Under the pieces are notes generated by a model that worked only from the letters and a program-made list of their open reading frames with translations, did not search any database and was not told the origin of the DNA. A stretch of 64,000 bases of DNA from Stagonosporopsis chrysanthemi (taxonomy: Eukaryota > Ascomycota > Dothideomycetes > Pleosporales > Didymellaceae). Positions 33,675 to 46,214 of the stretch are shown in pieces (the stretch's first letter is position 1; every line of letters starts with the position of its first letter). The stretch covers positions 62,981 to 126,980 of the forward strand of contig JAFISE010000085.1 in NCBI GenBank assembly GCA_022560025.1. The letters are read 5' to 3'. The translations under genes were made by a program, and so were the position numbers.

Positions 33675-35666
33675 TTTCGCGGTATTAATAACTCGCCAGC
33701 TGCAGACCGTCCAGGACGCCTGCTGCGGCTTCGAGAGGTGTTGGTGGTTGTTCGGTGTTGGGCGGCAAGCGGCCGGGGACAAAGCAAAGGAGTGACGCAG
33801 TCGAGAGACTAGGAGATTGGGTGGTTGTTCACGGCGAACACATTGGAGCCGCCACGCCGTCCAGGTGCACAAACAGCAGAGTCAGGTCGTCGGCAGAGCA
33901 GCGCTCGTGTGGAAGAGAGCAGAGAGGCGGCCGGGCAGCGAGCGAGTATTGGTTCTCGTGCTGCGAGGCCGAGTATACGTCGGTGGACTTGGAAGGAGCC
34001 GGATCCCATGGCGCTTGCCCGGGCGCTCAGGTCACGCCGCTGCTCGCGCGCCGATGCTAGCAGCGACTGCGCCTGCATGCTCATGACGCCGCATCTGGAC
34101 CGCAAACGTGGTACTTGTCCCTCGACAAGGCTGGCGCCGCGAGCTGCTTGCGGTCCAGCCGCAGGGGAAGGAGCTGAGCTGTCAGAAACGTGCGCTGAAG
34201 AGCCTCACGGCTTAGCCGGCGCCCCTTGCGTTGCTGTGGAATGTGTCTGGATCTGCACAGGGTCTTCGCCCTTGACCTTGGAACCACCGCCAGCAGCCTC
34301 GCCAGCAGCAGTCTCTGCGGCAATCGCTGCTACAGCAATCTTGGAGCCGCCATTGTGTGTGATTCACCTCTCCCACGGCCCTGTTATCGCCATTGTGGGA
34401 GCTATCGGCGTGCGGGGTCGTCGTCGAATAGGCAGGTGCGCCGCTGTTCGCTCCTGCGCAAAACGGAAGGTGCTTCAGGTGCTTGCCAGCCTCACTCAGT
34501 CTCACAAAACGGACCGCTCACAGCAGCAACGGACGACATGCCGCTACCCCGAGCTGCAGCCCTTGGATCGTCCGCGCTCTACTGTGTAGTTTCAAGGCAG
34601 CTTGGTCACATAGTTTATGTTATTGTCACAGCGCATGTGGCAAAGCCTGAGAGACCACCTTGCGCCTCCTTGGGCCTTCGTGACCTCTGTCTTCTCAGGC
34701 AACGCGCAGCAATCGACGGGTCAGTCGCGTCTGGGCCAACCTTGGCGAGCACATCAGTGCGACTCAGCAGCCTTGACGGATGTCCTATTGTCGTCATAGC
34801 CATCTTCAGACGTCGCAGCTGCTCGAACGAACAAAGTGCTCGCATTGTGTCCGCCGACGCTCTGCTATATTTGACCATCACCTACGTTGTCATGACGCCC
34901 GGAAAGTCTAATATGAAGCAGGCAAGTCTGATGTACTAGTGCGTGCGACAGATGCGTCTGCGGCTATCGATGACCAGATGCAGATCAAGAGTGGCACATG
35001 ACGTTCAGAGTCTCACCCGAGGTGCAAGTCTTTATGGTGCTGACGTACCTTGGTCCTTCTTGCCCAAGTCTACGTCGAGCTGCCTAGAATGAACTTGGCT
35101 GCGAAATAGGTCACCGCTGCCAATCAGCACGACGAGGAGCTGTTCCTCGGTGGAATTCCATCACACGCACCATAAACTCAGACTAATTGAGTGAAGCGGG
35201 AGAGCGGCATAGATGGTCGACTGTAATTGCTGACATTGTCAGCCTTGTCGTTTTTAAGAGGGCATTTCGCGTCAAGGGATGCTTGCCTACATTCGAATTG
35301 TTTCGGGTATTTGCAACCACTCACTCGCATACTCTCTCATGTTACCTGATATCGAGAGACTGAAAGGGTCGAAGGCATCTATTCATCAAGAAAAGATAAG
35401 CTTCAAACAACCTTTCTTTGAGAGCCTCTTCCTACCTACCCAAATGCGGGGCGGAGCGTGTTCAGCCGGATGCCGGCCCTCAATCTCATTGGACAACAAA
35501 ACCGAACATATGTGTGAAGACAACTACCTAGGATTGTGCACGTCAACATCACAGTGCACTCACCAGATTCCTAAATTCCACATACCAATCACACTATTGA
35601 TCTTTCACTATAGGGTCTGCGCTAGTTTGCGCTACGAAGTCATCTCAAACCACCCCGTCGACGGAG
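33675..35666. other. Intergenic, no recognisable gene
   Basis: 2.0 kb between the SEC2 start and the monooxygenase start. Open frames reach 254 codons, but they overlap on both strands, have skewed Arg/Ser/Cys-rich composition, and show no domain. The right half becomes AT-richer, which marks the shift from the conserved block to the accessory region. Confidence 0.45.
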
Positions 35667-37475
35667 ATGTCTGAGGCCTTTGATCTGCTTATCGTCGGCG
35701 CAGGTAGGTGGCGTAGTGCGACCTTCACACGCGATGCCACACTAACATATGATGTCTGAGGTATGCATGGCATTGCAATGGCGAAAACGTATATCGCGAT
35801 CCACCCTGAAGCAAACATCCTGCTGGTAGATAGCGCCCATACGATCGGAGGTTCATGGGCATCCGAGCGATTGTATCCAAGATTGAAAACAAATAATGTG
35901 CTGGGATCGTATGAGTTCAGCGGCTTCCCAATGGTTCCAAAGGATCCCGCTGCGTTACCAGGCGCGCACATACCAGGCCCAGTTGTACACCAGTACCTCA
36001 ATGATGTAGCAGCTCACTACGGCTTCGAACAGCGATGCAGGCTCGGTACCGTTGTCGAATCTGCGCTCATGAGACATGATGGGACTTGGTCACTCAATCT
36101 GCGCAAGGTCAAGAGCGATAGCGACGCAACCTATCCTGTCGTCACCAAGAAGCTAGTCATTGCTGCTGGTCTCACGTCAGAACCCAATATGCCAACTTTT
36201 GTTGGACAAGACTCTTTCACAGGGCACATCGTGCACTCGAAGCAACTGAAGGAAAAGGCTGCCGAGTTGGCCGATTGCAAGGCTGTAGTCGTCCTGGGCG
36301 GCAATAAATCTGCTTGGGACGCGTGCTATGATGCAGCGCGACATGGCGCTCAAGTGACGATGGTAATTAGACCGTCGGGCGGGGGCCCTAGTTATGTGTG
36401 GCCGAAAAGGTTCAAATGGGGCCTGTGGTGGACGAGCCTGGCTAGACTATCATCAACGAGGTTCTTCACAGCTTTCGATCCGACCTTGTGTGGTACAAAT
36501 GGGCCATTGTCGTGGTGGGCGCGCTTCTTGCATGACACAAGGCTCGGAGCAGCCTTGCGCAACTACTTCTGGGCGACTCTGGATCGCAGGATTAGACGCC
36601 TCAATGGTTACAGGTCTCACCCAGAACTTGCGAAGCTTGAACCATGGACGACTCCATTCTGGATGGGGAATTCCCTGAGTATCCATAACTACGAGACAGA
36701 CTGGTTCCAACTTGTTCGGGATGGGGAAATTAAGATTCGCATCGCAGAGATAGATCATCTTACTTCTACTAGGGTCGTTCTTGACAACGGAGAAGAACTA
36801 GACGCCGGGGCTTTGGTATGCTGCACCGGGTGGAGGTCGAAATCCATCGTTGGATTCCACATTGATCCAGGGCCTTCATGTCCAAATCCTGAAGCAGTTA
36901 CTCGCGATATTAGGCGGGCACAAGATCAGATTTCGAGTCAGTTGCCGTACCTGGAAACCCTAGCCAAGAGAACCTCGAACGCACCGGCTCTCGGCCCTGG
37001 TACCACACAGCCTACATTTACCGCTTCGGGATATCTCTACCGTTTCCTGGTACCTTGGCAGCCTGCGCGCTTGCAGGACAACAACCTGGCTTACATTGGT
37101 GCACACAGCTCAATCCACGCCGTCCTCGTCGCCCAGGTCCAAGCCTTATGGATCACGGCATTCTTCGACAGCAACATTGCTAACCTCAGCAATTCTCGCA
37201 TAGATCTCGAAGCAGTGAGATACAAGGCTATATTACAGGGGGTGTACGGCACCTTGAGGCGTCCCAAGGAGTGTGGCGGTGCTGCCGGCAAGCATGCAGA
37301 TCTAGTGTTCGACAGCCTTCCGTATATCGACTGTCTGCTGAACGATCTCGGTTTGACAGTTAACAGGAAACCTGGGACCTGGGGGACGATGTTTGCGCCG
37401 CATGGCCCTCGTGATTACGGAACACTGATTGAAGAATACAAGGCCAGACACACTGTCAAGACCGAGTCGACTTGA
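35667..37475 (+). CDS. FAD-dependent monooxygenase, FMO-like
   Basis: Class B flavoprotein monooxygenase, 583 residues from exons 35667-35703 and 35761-37475. The 57-base intron (gtaggt...ctgag, branch actaac) splits the FAD motif, which after splicing reads LLIVGAGMHGIAMA. IGGSWASERLYPRLKTNN follows, as in fungal FMO-like enzymes. The second, NADPH-binding loop is VVVLGGNKSAWDACY, with GGNKSA where most enzymes have GxGxSA/G. CCTGWRSK is the ATG-type motif late in the protein. Fungal relatives act in secondary metabolism and detoxification. It converges with the reductase at 37584-38897, only 108 bases between stops. No other core biosynthetic gene is nearby. Confidence 0.92.
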
Positions 37476-37583
37476 TCACACTGCGACAAGTCCTGCGATC
37501 AATGCGGATACATTCTTTGTTTGTTTGGCGCTGAATAGACCTATTATCAGCGAGCATGAGTGAGAGCAAATCAATATAGGCTC

Positions 37584-38897
37584 TCACAAGCATGGGGCAG
37601 CCTGAGCAGACGCTAGCTCGATATAGTGATCAACCATGCTCTTGACCTGTTCTTCAAAGCTCTGGAACTTCCACCCAAGCAATTCCTCCGTCGCGGAAGC
37701 ATCGAGCCGTATCGGCCTTGTCGGCGTTGTTCCATCCAGCGGAAGGATTTCCTTAGATACCCGCTTGCCGTAGATGCGTTCAACGATCTCCTTCGCATCA
37801 TCCCATCTCGTCCCCTGCACTCCACCAGATGACACCAACAATCTGCTGTTTCCAGGGACTTCAGGCTTCAATGCATCAATGTGCGCCCGAGCCACGTCGT
37901 CCACATGAACCGATACGCCTATCGTTGGCACATCCGCCTTGTGACCAATCAACGGCCCAAGTGCATTCCTGTTCGTACCTGTTGACACTTCTTCTTTGGT
38001 GGCATTCAGCTCGTTCTTGCCAATAATCATGCTAGGCATGATGCTGACAAGATCAAACTGCGGGTTCTCATCCGCCACGAACTTCTCTGAAACGGCAAGC
38101 GCGTGGCTCTTGGCCGCCACGTAGGCCTGCATTGGGTGAGAGAACTGGCCTGAGAGATCGGGTGGTGGGAAGCTGTCGTGTGCTACGTGGTGTCAGCATT
38201 CTCAACACGACAACTACGACAGTTATGAAAGAGAGGTATTACCCGTAAAAGTTTTGGAGAAGCCGTCCGACATGATGTACTCCACTGACAACAGCGGGGC
38301 AACGGAAGACGTAACCACAATTCTCCTGATCGACGGAGCCTTTGCCGCAGACTTCAGGATACTAGTGGTGGAATTGATAGCCGGGTCGATGATATCGCGT
38401 ATGTAATTGTCGGTCTGAACGCCATCGAGTCAGTCTAATCAATCATCGTGCTAAAAGCCGATCCGACTCACAGCAATCGGCAATGGGGACGCCACATGCA
38501 CCACTCCAACGACTCCCTCGAGCACATTGTCAAACGCGCCTTCCTTGAGCAAATCTGGGACGACAACGAATTCCAAGTCTGCGAGGAAAGGCTTGACAGA
38601 TTTGGTCGCGCGGATTCGATCGCCTTGTTCGGCTTTGCGAACAACGGCGCGTACGCGGTAGTCGCGGGAGAGTGCTTCGACGAGCACACGGTAACCGACG
38701 TGACCTGACACGCCGGTTATCTGGGTCGGAAAGTTAGCTCTTGAGGACTAGGCTTGGGATGGAGCGAGAGCGCGCATGGCGGACGTAGGTTTGAGAGCTC
38801 CGCAAGTTCAAGCTGGGGAAGTCTCCATTGCTTTTAATGGAGACAGGAGGTATCTGCCATGAAAAATGCTACTTACAAGGATCAGTTCTTTGGGCAT
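37584..38897 (-). CDS. NAD(P)-dependent epimerase/dehydratase-like reductase (extended SDR)
   Basis: Extended SDR of the dihydroflavonol-reductase/Gre2-like group, 346 residues from four exons: 38897-38877, 38720-38472, 38414-38243 and 38182-37584. All introns are GT-AG; the first is unusually long (156 bases). Splicing yields LILITGVSGHVGYRVL (GxxGxxG cofactor loop), VVGVVHVASPLP, IVVTSSVAPL with the catalytic Ser region, and YVAAKSHAL with the Tyr-Lys pair. HVDDVARAHIDAL is a group hallmark. It probably reduces an aldehyde or ketone with NADPH. It is the tail-to-tail neighbour of the FMO-like gene. A two-gene oxidoreductase unit is possible, but convergent genes need not be co-regulated. 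Confidence 0.92.
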
Positions 38898-39873
38898 TTT
38901 GGAATTGGGTGAAACAAGCTGGACAGATGTAAGAGTGAACAGGAAGCAGTGAGCTGTATGATGGTACGAACCGACTTCCTTTCTATGTAAATTTGAAACC
39001 CTGTGGGGTGCTCCACCAGCTTCAGGTCCCAGCCTTACAAATGTACAGATTAGTAACTACCCGAACAGTTGTCAATGATTAGTCGCAGATTCCTAACGAT
39101 CACCTCCTAAATGATTAGTGATTTTTAGTCGCATTGACCGCAGCTTGTACTTGGTAACATTTACTCATGGGTTCCGTAGTACGTAGCCTGGATGATGATT
39201 AATCAAAAACCTGTAGTCCTCGGAAGCTCCACCACAACACGAATATGACCAATCAGATCTGGCCTACACACTAGCTTTTCACGACTTGTATATTTGCTTA
39301 TAAACCTGAGCCGCTTATCAATGGGGATATGAAATCACGACATTGAGAAGTTCAGAATCACCGAGTCGGGAGAATTGGCTTTACTGGCGTTGAACTCAGA
39401 CTGTACAGTGGCACGATAGTGGGTTGTGTCTAGATACCGTAGTGGGATGCTTTGACTTTCTTGACAAGGCTTGTCTTCAATAAGAGGTGTTAATACCTCG
39501 GCCGGAACTCATACGAGCACTTTCATGATCACTAGATTGATTTACCAGGTTGCTTGTTTACAGCTCAAAGTTCCCATCGGCCCTCTATTACCTATTGATA
39601 GGAATGTCCGATCTTGCATTAGTAAATTACATCTTAACACAATGCGAACTCGCAATTGTGCTTACACATGCCTAGGCTCAAGCTACTAATCAAAGGTCAC
39701 GGTGCAAAATCAACTTCGACCTTGATGTTGTGACGCAGTCCAATCTATTGTTGCAGTTTAAATACACTAACTGAAGCTTTACTTCACAGACCGATATAAA
39801 ATTCACGAGCTACGCAAAATGTATCAAAAGCGTACAAGTCCCTTTGGGGCATATACATCGCTATGTTTCCAAA
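38898..39873. other. AT-rich intergenic, no gene seen
   Basis: About 1 kb upstream of the reductase and of the hydrolase relic. It is AT-rich, with repeated gattagt/tgattagt words at about 39075-39120 but no coding pattern. Confidence 0.45.
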
Positions 39874-40926
39874 GTGCCCTTCAACAGATCAATGCCGAAA
39901 CTCCTATTCCTACACTATTGGCCGGAACCTCTTATTTGTGGGTCCATATGCAGAATACTCTATGCGCCAAGGCTACTATGTTGTCGCTCCCGACATGCAC
40001 GGGTGGAACAGGCAATCCCAAAGACCTGGAATCGTTCACGTACAAACGCACGGCTGACGAGATGAATAATCTGCTCGAGTGCGAGGGCCTTGATACAGTC
40101 ATAGGCGTGGGACACGGCATACAGGTCACATGCAGCTGCTACATCCGCTTAGCTTCTGGAATCTCGATGACACGGCTGATGATCCATTGAAGTGGCTCAG
40201 CTATGCTGTCCCGTCCCCAGCACCATCGCCCTAACCGTCTCAGTGCTCAGGCCTTCTTATCACTCAGCTGTGCGGCTCCTGGAGTGGACCTCGCCTGCGC
40301 ATTTGTAGATGCTACTAACGAAGCCACATTTGCCGCGTTTGGGCATTGTCTTCTAAGTTACTGGCACTTGAACGAGCGCGAAGATGCCGCCAGTATCATG
40401 GACTAACATGTTGGTCGGCCACTGACCGCAATACGTCTTACCCAAACTGTGGCAACGTTTGTCAGACGATTTGATGTAAGCACGTGCCTCAAGGGGAAAG
40501 AGCTGATACTCCTTCTACGGATGGCGTGAAGAAATGGTACTGTGCTATGATACAAAACTGCGCACGAAGAAAGTACGTCGCAACCTTCCTAACCAATTTG
40601 CAACCATAGTGTCAAGAACACATCGATGTCATCATTAAGGACTGTGATTACTTCCTTCACTCTCCATTAGAAGATTCTCAGGAAAAAGGAAATCAGCTAA
40701 CACATTGAAGTGCTCGAAGCCTCAACTAGTCTCATTGTCACAAAACATGTGCTAATTGTCGTTGGCGACAAAGATTCAATCACCATACCGTGCATCCAGC
40801 TCAACTCCACGACGCAATTTCTTCCTTGATTCGCTATCAGAACCGTGCCGGCAAGGCATTTTATGCAGACTGAGTTTGCAGGCGACGTGAACAAACTTCT
40901 GCATGGCTTCTTGAAGAGTTTATCAA
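39874..40926 (+). pseudogene. Relic of an alpha/beta hydrolase (epoxide-hydrolase-like)
   Basis: The plus strand carries the pieces of one hydrolase in order but in changing frames. MPKLLFLHYWPEP (oxyanion-hole region) at about 39890 is followed in a second frame by MRQGYYVVAPDMHGW and in a third by PKDLESFTYKRTADEMNNLL and LECEGLDTVIGVGHG. In intact enzymes the nucleophile elbow reads GHDWG, and here the Asp is lost at a break. Later pieces are REDAASIMD near 40380, KHVLIVVGDKDSITIP near 40745 (the region of the acid residue), and AGDVNKLLHGFL near 40880. Several stops and at least three frameshifts make it non-functional. Order and spacing fit a single ancestral gene of about 330 codons. 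Confidence 0.75.
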
Positions 40927-43900
40927 ATGAAGAGTTTGCCAAAAGAAGAACTCCAAAAGAATGAAGGACGGCAAGGAATGTCAAGGCAGGGACCAAACAG
41001 AGTTTACCGAAGGGTCTTATTGTACAAGCTTGGCGAATACACTCAAAAACACCCACCTCCACTGCAACTATCTCAAATACGTTCCATTTCTCATAATTAT
41101 AGCGTCGTTACTTCTTGGCCCATTATTAAACAGCAATACAATTCCGGGGCTGCAACATTTATGCAGATGCACCGAAGCAGCATGTTTTTTGTCCAATGAT
41201 TTTCTAGCCAGCTCCGACGATGCAGACTTCCATCCCCCCTGCTATGAACTATGAGCCGAGCGCATCGAACCCAGCACCAAAGTCTCCATTGTCGAAAACG
41301 CTGATGTCGATAGTGCATCCTCACTCCTAGACGCAGTCTTTGCCTTCGTTCGCTTTGGCTTACGTCTAGTTGGGATAGCCAAGGTGTTCAGGGTACTAGG
41401 TGAGGAATCTAAAGGAGAGATATAGCATGAAGACTTGTCTCATTGTGCATTATTTTTTAAACAATCTTCTCGTGCAGCTGTTTCATCGTGAGGCATTTGA
41501 CTGGAATAAACGGTGACCGATCCTAGTCTCACAGGAGAAGCTAAGTCTTACGAACGAATGAGGAGGAGGGCAAGGGGATTCTCTCAAAAATGCAGACTTT
41601 ACTTCCGCGCAAAGTACATGTAGTGTTTTGCCTCCTGCCCATGGCGTTTCAATCTCTTGGCTTTCATCCTTGGTTGCGGTCAACTTCGGTGCTATTTGGT
41701 GTGCAGCCAATCATTGCGTACCAAGGCTTGCATTATGCCTTCGGGTTATCCGAAATTACATATGATTTATGTATACGAAGTGCTGCACGATTTCGGCATC
41801 GGGCAAGATAGAATGGCAATCCGCGCCAGCAGTCCAGGTCGCGGGGCAATTCTGCGAACATGAATCGTGGTCAGCATGGGAACCTGTATCTGATCCAGAA
41901 CCAATTACCTTGGACCCTCTGGAAGTTCTGCAGCCCCGCAACACCTTCTTTCTTACCTATTATGTCGAGAGTGCGGACGTTGCGTCGATCTGGCAGAGAT
42001 TGCCCCTCGCCCCACATTAAGCACGCGAACACGTGGTAGATCAGGCGGGGCTGCAAGCATCGCGAGAGGGATGCAGACACAACCCCTGGACATTGCCGGT
42101 CCAAGATTCTCCAAGACCAAGCCCGCCTTTCAGACTAGGGTCCTACAACGTGGCAGAGAGAAGTCTTCTCGATGGCTCTACATCATCTGTTCGAAGTTCA
42201 GTACGCAATTCAGAACTTGAAGGATTGGCGCATTTTGAGGTCAAGAGCAGCCATCCAGAAGGACCGCATAGGTTGTCGCAATACTAAGCATGACTTTACA
42301 GAAGATCAGGATTCACAACAGTCATACTTGACTGTCTCTGGTAGCAATTTCTGGTCGAACACTTACGGTATGCCCTTTACGGAGCTTAAAATTAGTTCGC
42401 GAGGCGAGCCGCAGGTAGCGATACAACTGAGACGGGCCTCGTGATCTGGTCTGGCGACGTCGACGTACCACGATGCGGGCCTGACCACGAGCTGTCGTGA
42501 GGCTTTGACACAGTAAAAGTCTAAACCACACGGAGGAACCCACATGAGCTCAGTCTGTACTATGCGTAGTGACGCAGAGGCGACGTGACACCGCCAACGA
42601 AAGTGGATGGTCGCTCTTCAGAGACCTGCGCGACATCGCAGTCCTCAGCCGCGGTATCAACTGCAACAGAAGCTGGGCACTGAATCGCGCCACCGCAAAA
42701 GGAAGGGATAGAAGAGGGCTGTATCAAGACGACCACAAACGTTACGTGCAACCACAAAACAGAATGAGCGGCCTTTGGAAGAAGCTATCGAAAAAGAAGG
42801 AACGTGCGAGTTCCTTTTCGTGGGAGCTTCGAGAAGGGGGCCTGGTCATGTGGGGCAGACAGGACCCCCGGCTTGCAGTCTGGGAAGGTCAACCATGATC
42901 GACATGGGTGTCTTCTTGGAATCCAGATTGGACTGAAGCGCGGAAGCGAGCTTTGCAAGATATGCACACGGCGTGACGGCGGATGGGGAAACCACATGGT
43001 TACACCATGCAGGTCATCTACGCTACCACCAACGCTGCAGCCAAAGCTCTGACAGTCCGCAAGGCTTGACAAAATGACGATGACAATGCCCATCTGTCGC
43101 GATGAGCGGACTGCGCGAGTCGGCGTTACTCAGTGCTGGGATAAAGTTTTGGCACAGACTACAGTAGACGACGCTTACAACGTTGATTGCCGCAAGAATA
43201 ATGGAGAGATTACGAATTTGAGGCGTTAGCAAGTGTGGACGACACCAAGCGGCTAGCCAAGCTCTTGCAGCGCTCGGTGTACCACAAGACCGAGGGATGG
43301 CTGCCGAGAATGATAAGGCACGCAGGCTCCGCAACTCGACGTTAGAGTAAAAGCTTTGCGCAGCCACCTGCGTGCTCGGGCTTGGGTCGGATGCTGTAGT
43401 CGTTATGTCGGTGCCACAGTACTTGTCCTCCGCTGGCTGCTCCTGCTCGTCCAGGATAACGACGACTGTGCTGGATGGAGAGGCGCAAGCAGTAGTCTCA
43501 AATTTGCCGTGCTGACAGCTCGCTGGGAGACATAAGTGGTCACGTAAGAACCACGCTCGAGCTACGATTTATCTGCCAGCAAGTTGTCTTAAAGTCTTTA
43601 AAGGCTTGTGCGCTAGGTCGCTAAGAAGGGATGAATATAGCGATGCACAAAACAAGAGACGAAGTATGATGTGTGCATGCAGCGTCCAGGCATCGCGAAG
43701 CGGATAGTTTTCAGTGAAACGTCAGACGCGCAAAGCAGGACCTCGATTCCCGCTGCAGCAACAGACAAGCAATGCAAGGAGCTCAAGCATGGGATAGAGG
43801 GTAGGGTACGTTGGATGAAATGCAAACTACTTCTGGCAATTGGTGCTGCGTTATTTCATCCGCATGGCTGCCTACGCGGAGCCTTAAAGCCATAGGTGCG

Positions 43901-44083
43901 AGAAGTGCCCAGGCGCTATCATCAAGACGTTTGAGTTGACTTATTGGTAGGAATTCGAATTACCCCCTTGGCCCCTCGTCACCCGATTTCCGGAATCCCT
44001 TCAATTGTTAGTTTTGTCTCCTGTCAGATGCTAGTCCCATCTTAGTTTAGGGACATCTGTGGACCAAATCTAGTCCCGGCCAG
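40927..44083. other. Gene-poor stretch
   Basis: 3.1 kb with no supported gene. A plus-strand frame at about 41800-42020 (with QFCEHESWSAWEPVSDPEPI) has protein-like composition but no start, end or known family, and may be another relic. Elsewhere frames are short and broken. Confidence 0.4.
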
Positions 44084-44233
44084 CCGGGGAGTACCGACCC
44101 CATGGGGTGTAAGCCCCGCATCTTGGCTTTCATGGCGGTCTTCACCCTTCTGGGCGTGACCATGTTGGGTCGCTTGCTCGACTGATTCCAAGAAATTTCG
44201 GGCCAGTGGTGGCCGAAGGATCAGCATATATAT
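44084..44233 (+). promoter_or_regulatory. Upstream region of alpha-glucoside permease 2 with CreA-like sites and TATA
   Basis: The SYGGRG repressor site occurs as ccgggg at 44084-44089 (plus) and as ccccgc at 44114-44119 (gcgggg on minus). The two sites are 24 bases apart in inverted orientation. A TATA-like catatatat follows at 44225-44233, about 170 bases before the start codon. This parallels the sites upstream of permease 1. Confidence 0.4.
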
Positions 44234-44397
44234 CCCCAATGCTTACACGACTTGACCTTTCAGTATTCTCTCACTCTTGTTTTAACGTCACCGGCATTTG
44301 TTGTTTGACACGCATCGCGGATCTTCATCGTATCGCATCGTCAATCCAGTGAAGCCCACAAGCCGGCAATACTTCATCTCCGGCAGTAGTGCTCATA

Positions 44398-46214
44398 ATG
44401 GCTGCTGTGCAGGATCCCGGCAAGATGGAGGCAAGGCCACGATCAGGTTCTGTCGATGGCGATGCTCACATGACGCAACACCAGCTCATAGAGGCCGCCG
44501 TTGCCAGTTCTGAGGCTGAAACTCAGCTGCCACGACTGGAGCTCTTCAAGCGCTACCGACCCGCGGCCATGTACTCTGCGCTTTTATCTATTGCTCTGGT
44601 TATGGAGGGTATGGATGTTGGTCTCATCAACAACTTTTTCGCTCATCCTGCCTATCGTCGCAAGTTCGGCAACACCTACAACGTGGATGGCGATCTGGTT
44701 GTTTCTACCCGATGGCAGACTATCATCGGTGCTGGCAACAATGTTGGCTCTATCATCGGTCTGCTGCTCAACGGTTGGCTGCAGTCCCGCTACGGCTCTC
44801 GCAGGGTGTATTTGGTGAGTACCTTCATGACGACTTGATCTGGAAGCTGTGCTAATTACATACTCTTTCAGGGCGCGATGGTTCTTATGGCAGGCACTAT
44901 CTTTGTTCTGTTTTTCTCGAAGAACGTCGAAATGCTTCTCGTGGGTAATATCTTGTGCGGTATCCCCTGGGGTATCTTCCAAACCCTCACTACCGCCTAC
45001 GCCGCTGAGATTGCTCCGACCGCTATGCGTGGCTACTTAACCGCCTGGGTGTCTATGTGCTGGGGTGCTGGCTCCTTCCTGGCTGCTGGTGTGCTCAGAG
45101 GCACCATCAGCATTAAAAGCGACGCCGGCTGGCAGATCCCCTACGGTCTCCAGTGGATGTGGATTCCCCCTCTATTTCTCGTTGCCTGGTTCGCTCCTGA
45201 GTCGCCTTGGTACCTCGTCCGACGCGGCAAGATTGACGAGGCTGAGAAGAGTCTGTATCGCTTGGCCCGCCCCGGACACTACACTGAGCAGTCGATGCGC
45301 GAGACCTTGGCCCTCATGAAACACACAAATGAGATGGAGAAGCTAGAAGCTAAGAACGCTAGCTATGCTGACTGCTTCCACGGCGAGAACAAGCGCCGTA
45401 CGATGATCGTCTGCATGGCTTGGGTCATTCAGATCTTCAACGGCCAGTCCATCACCAACTACGCCGCACAAATGCTTCGCGCTGTTGGTATGAACCCCAC
45501 CGATGCATTTAGCTACACCATGGGTATTCAGTCAGTCAACATCTTCGCTACCGCAATCGCCATTGCTCTTATGGGCTCAGTCGGCCGCCGTACCTTCTAC
45601 CTTTACGGTTCGGCGTCCATCGGTCTTTGCATGCTTGTTGTTGGCATTTTGGGGTTTGCCATCAAATCGGCTAAGGAAGTTGCCATTCCCGTTGCTGTTT
45701 TCCTCATCCTTGTGCAGATTTCTTTCAAGATCTCTCTCGGCCCGACCACCTATGTCATCGTGGGTGAGATGGCCTCGTCTCGCGTCCGCGCCCAGACCAT
45801 CGTCCTTGGTCGTTCCCTCTACGTTTGTGGCCAGATTGCTGTCCAGCAGCTCAATCCCCGTATGCTCAACAATGATCCCACAGCATGGAATTGGGGTGCA
45901 AAGACGGGCATGTTCTACTTTGGTTTCTGTCTGCTGTGGGTGATTTGGATCTTCTTCTTCCTTCCCGAGACCAAGGATCGAAGCTTCGCCGAGATTGATT
46001 ACCTCTTCAAGAAGAAGACTTCTGCCCGCAAGTTCCGCGGTGCTGCCGTCGATTGTAAGTTTTCGAGCCCGACTTCGCACGAATTTAGTTTTGCACTCAC
46101 TGACTCTTCTCAGTGTTCGAGTTCATGCCAGAGGACAGGTCTCAAGAGAAGCTTGGGTTCGACGAGCGAGTCGAGCAAATCGATGTCACTAATGATCAGA
46201 AGCGTGTGGCTTGA
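44398..46214 (+). CDS. MFS alpha-glucoside (maltose-type) permease 2
   Basis: Plasma-membrane sugar:proton symporter, 566 residues from exons 44398-44814, 44872-46054 and 46114-46214. Introns are 57 and 59 bases (gtgagt...ttcag and gtaagt...ctcag). The third exon adds the tail LFEFMPEDRSQEKLG..., which reading through the intron would miss. CGIPWGIFQTL, WFAPESPWYLVRRGK and LPETKDRSFAEIDYLF match the maltose-permease group, and the ends of the two permeases in this window share KKTSARKF / KVSARKF. The first intron interrupts after the TM2-3 loop motif A (SRYGSRRVYL). The N-terminus has about 60 hydrophilic residues. It lies in the relic-rich half but is itself intact with strong motifs. Confidence 0.93.

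Noticed and set aside
34226..34939. A 237-codon plus-strand frame upstream of the monooxygenase
   Set aside because: Cys/Ser/Arg-rich with no motif, and overlapped by several other frames of equal quality.
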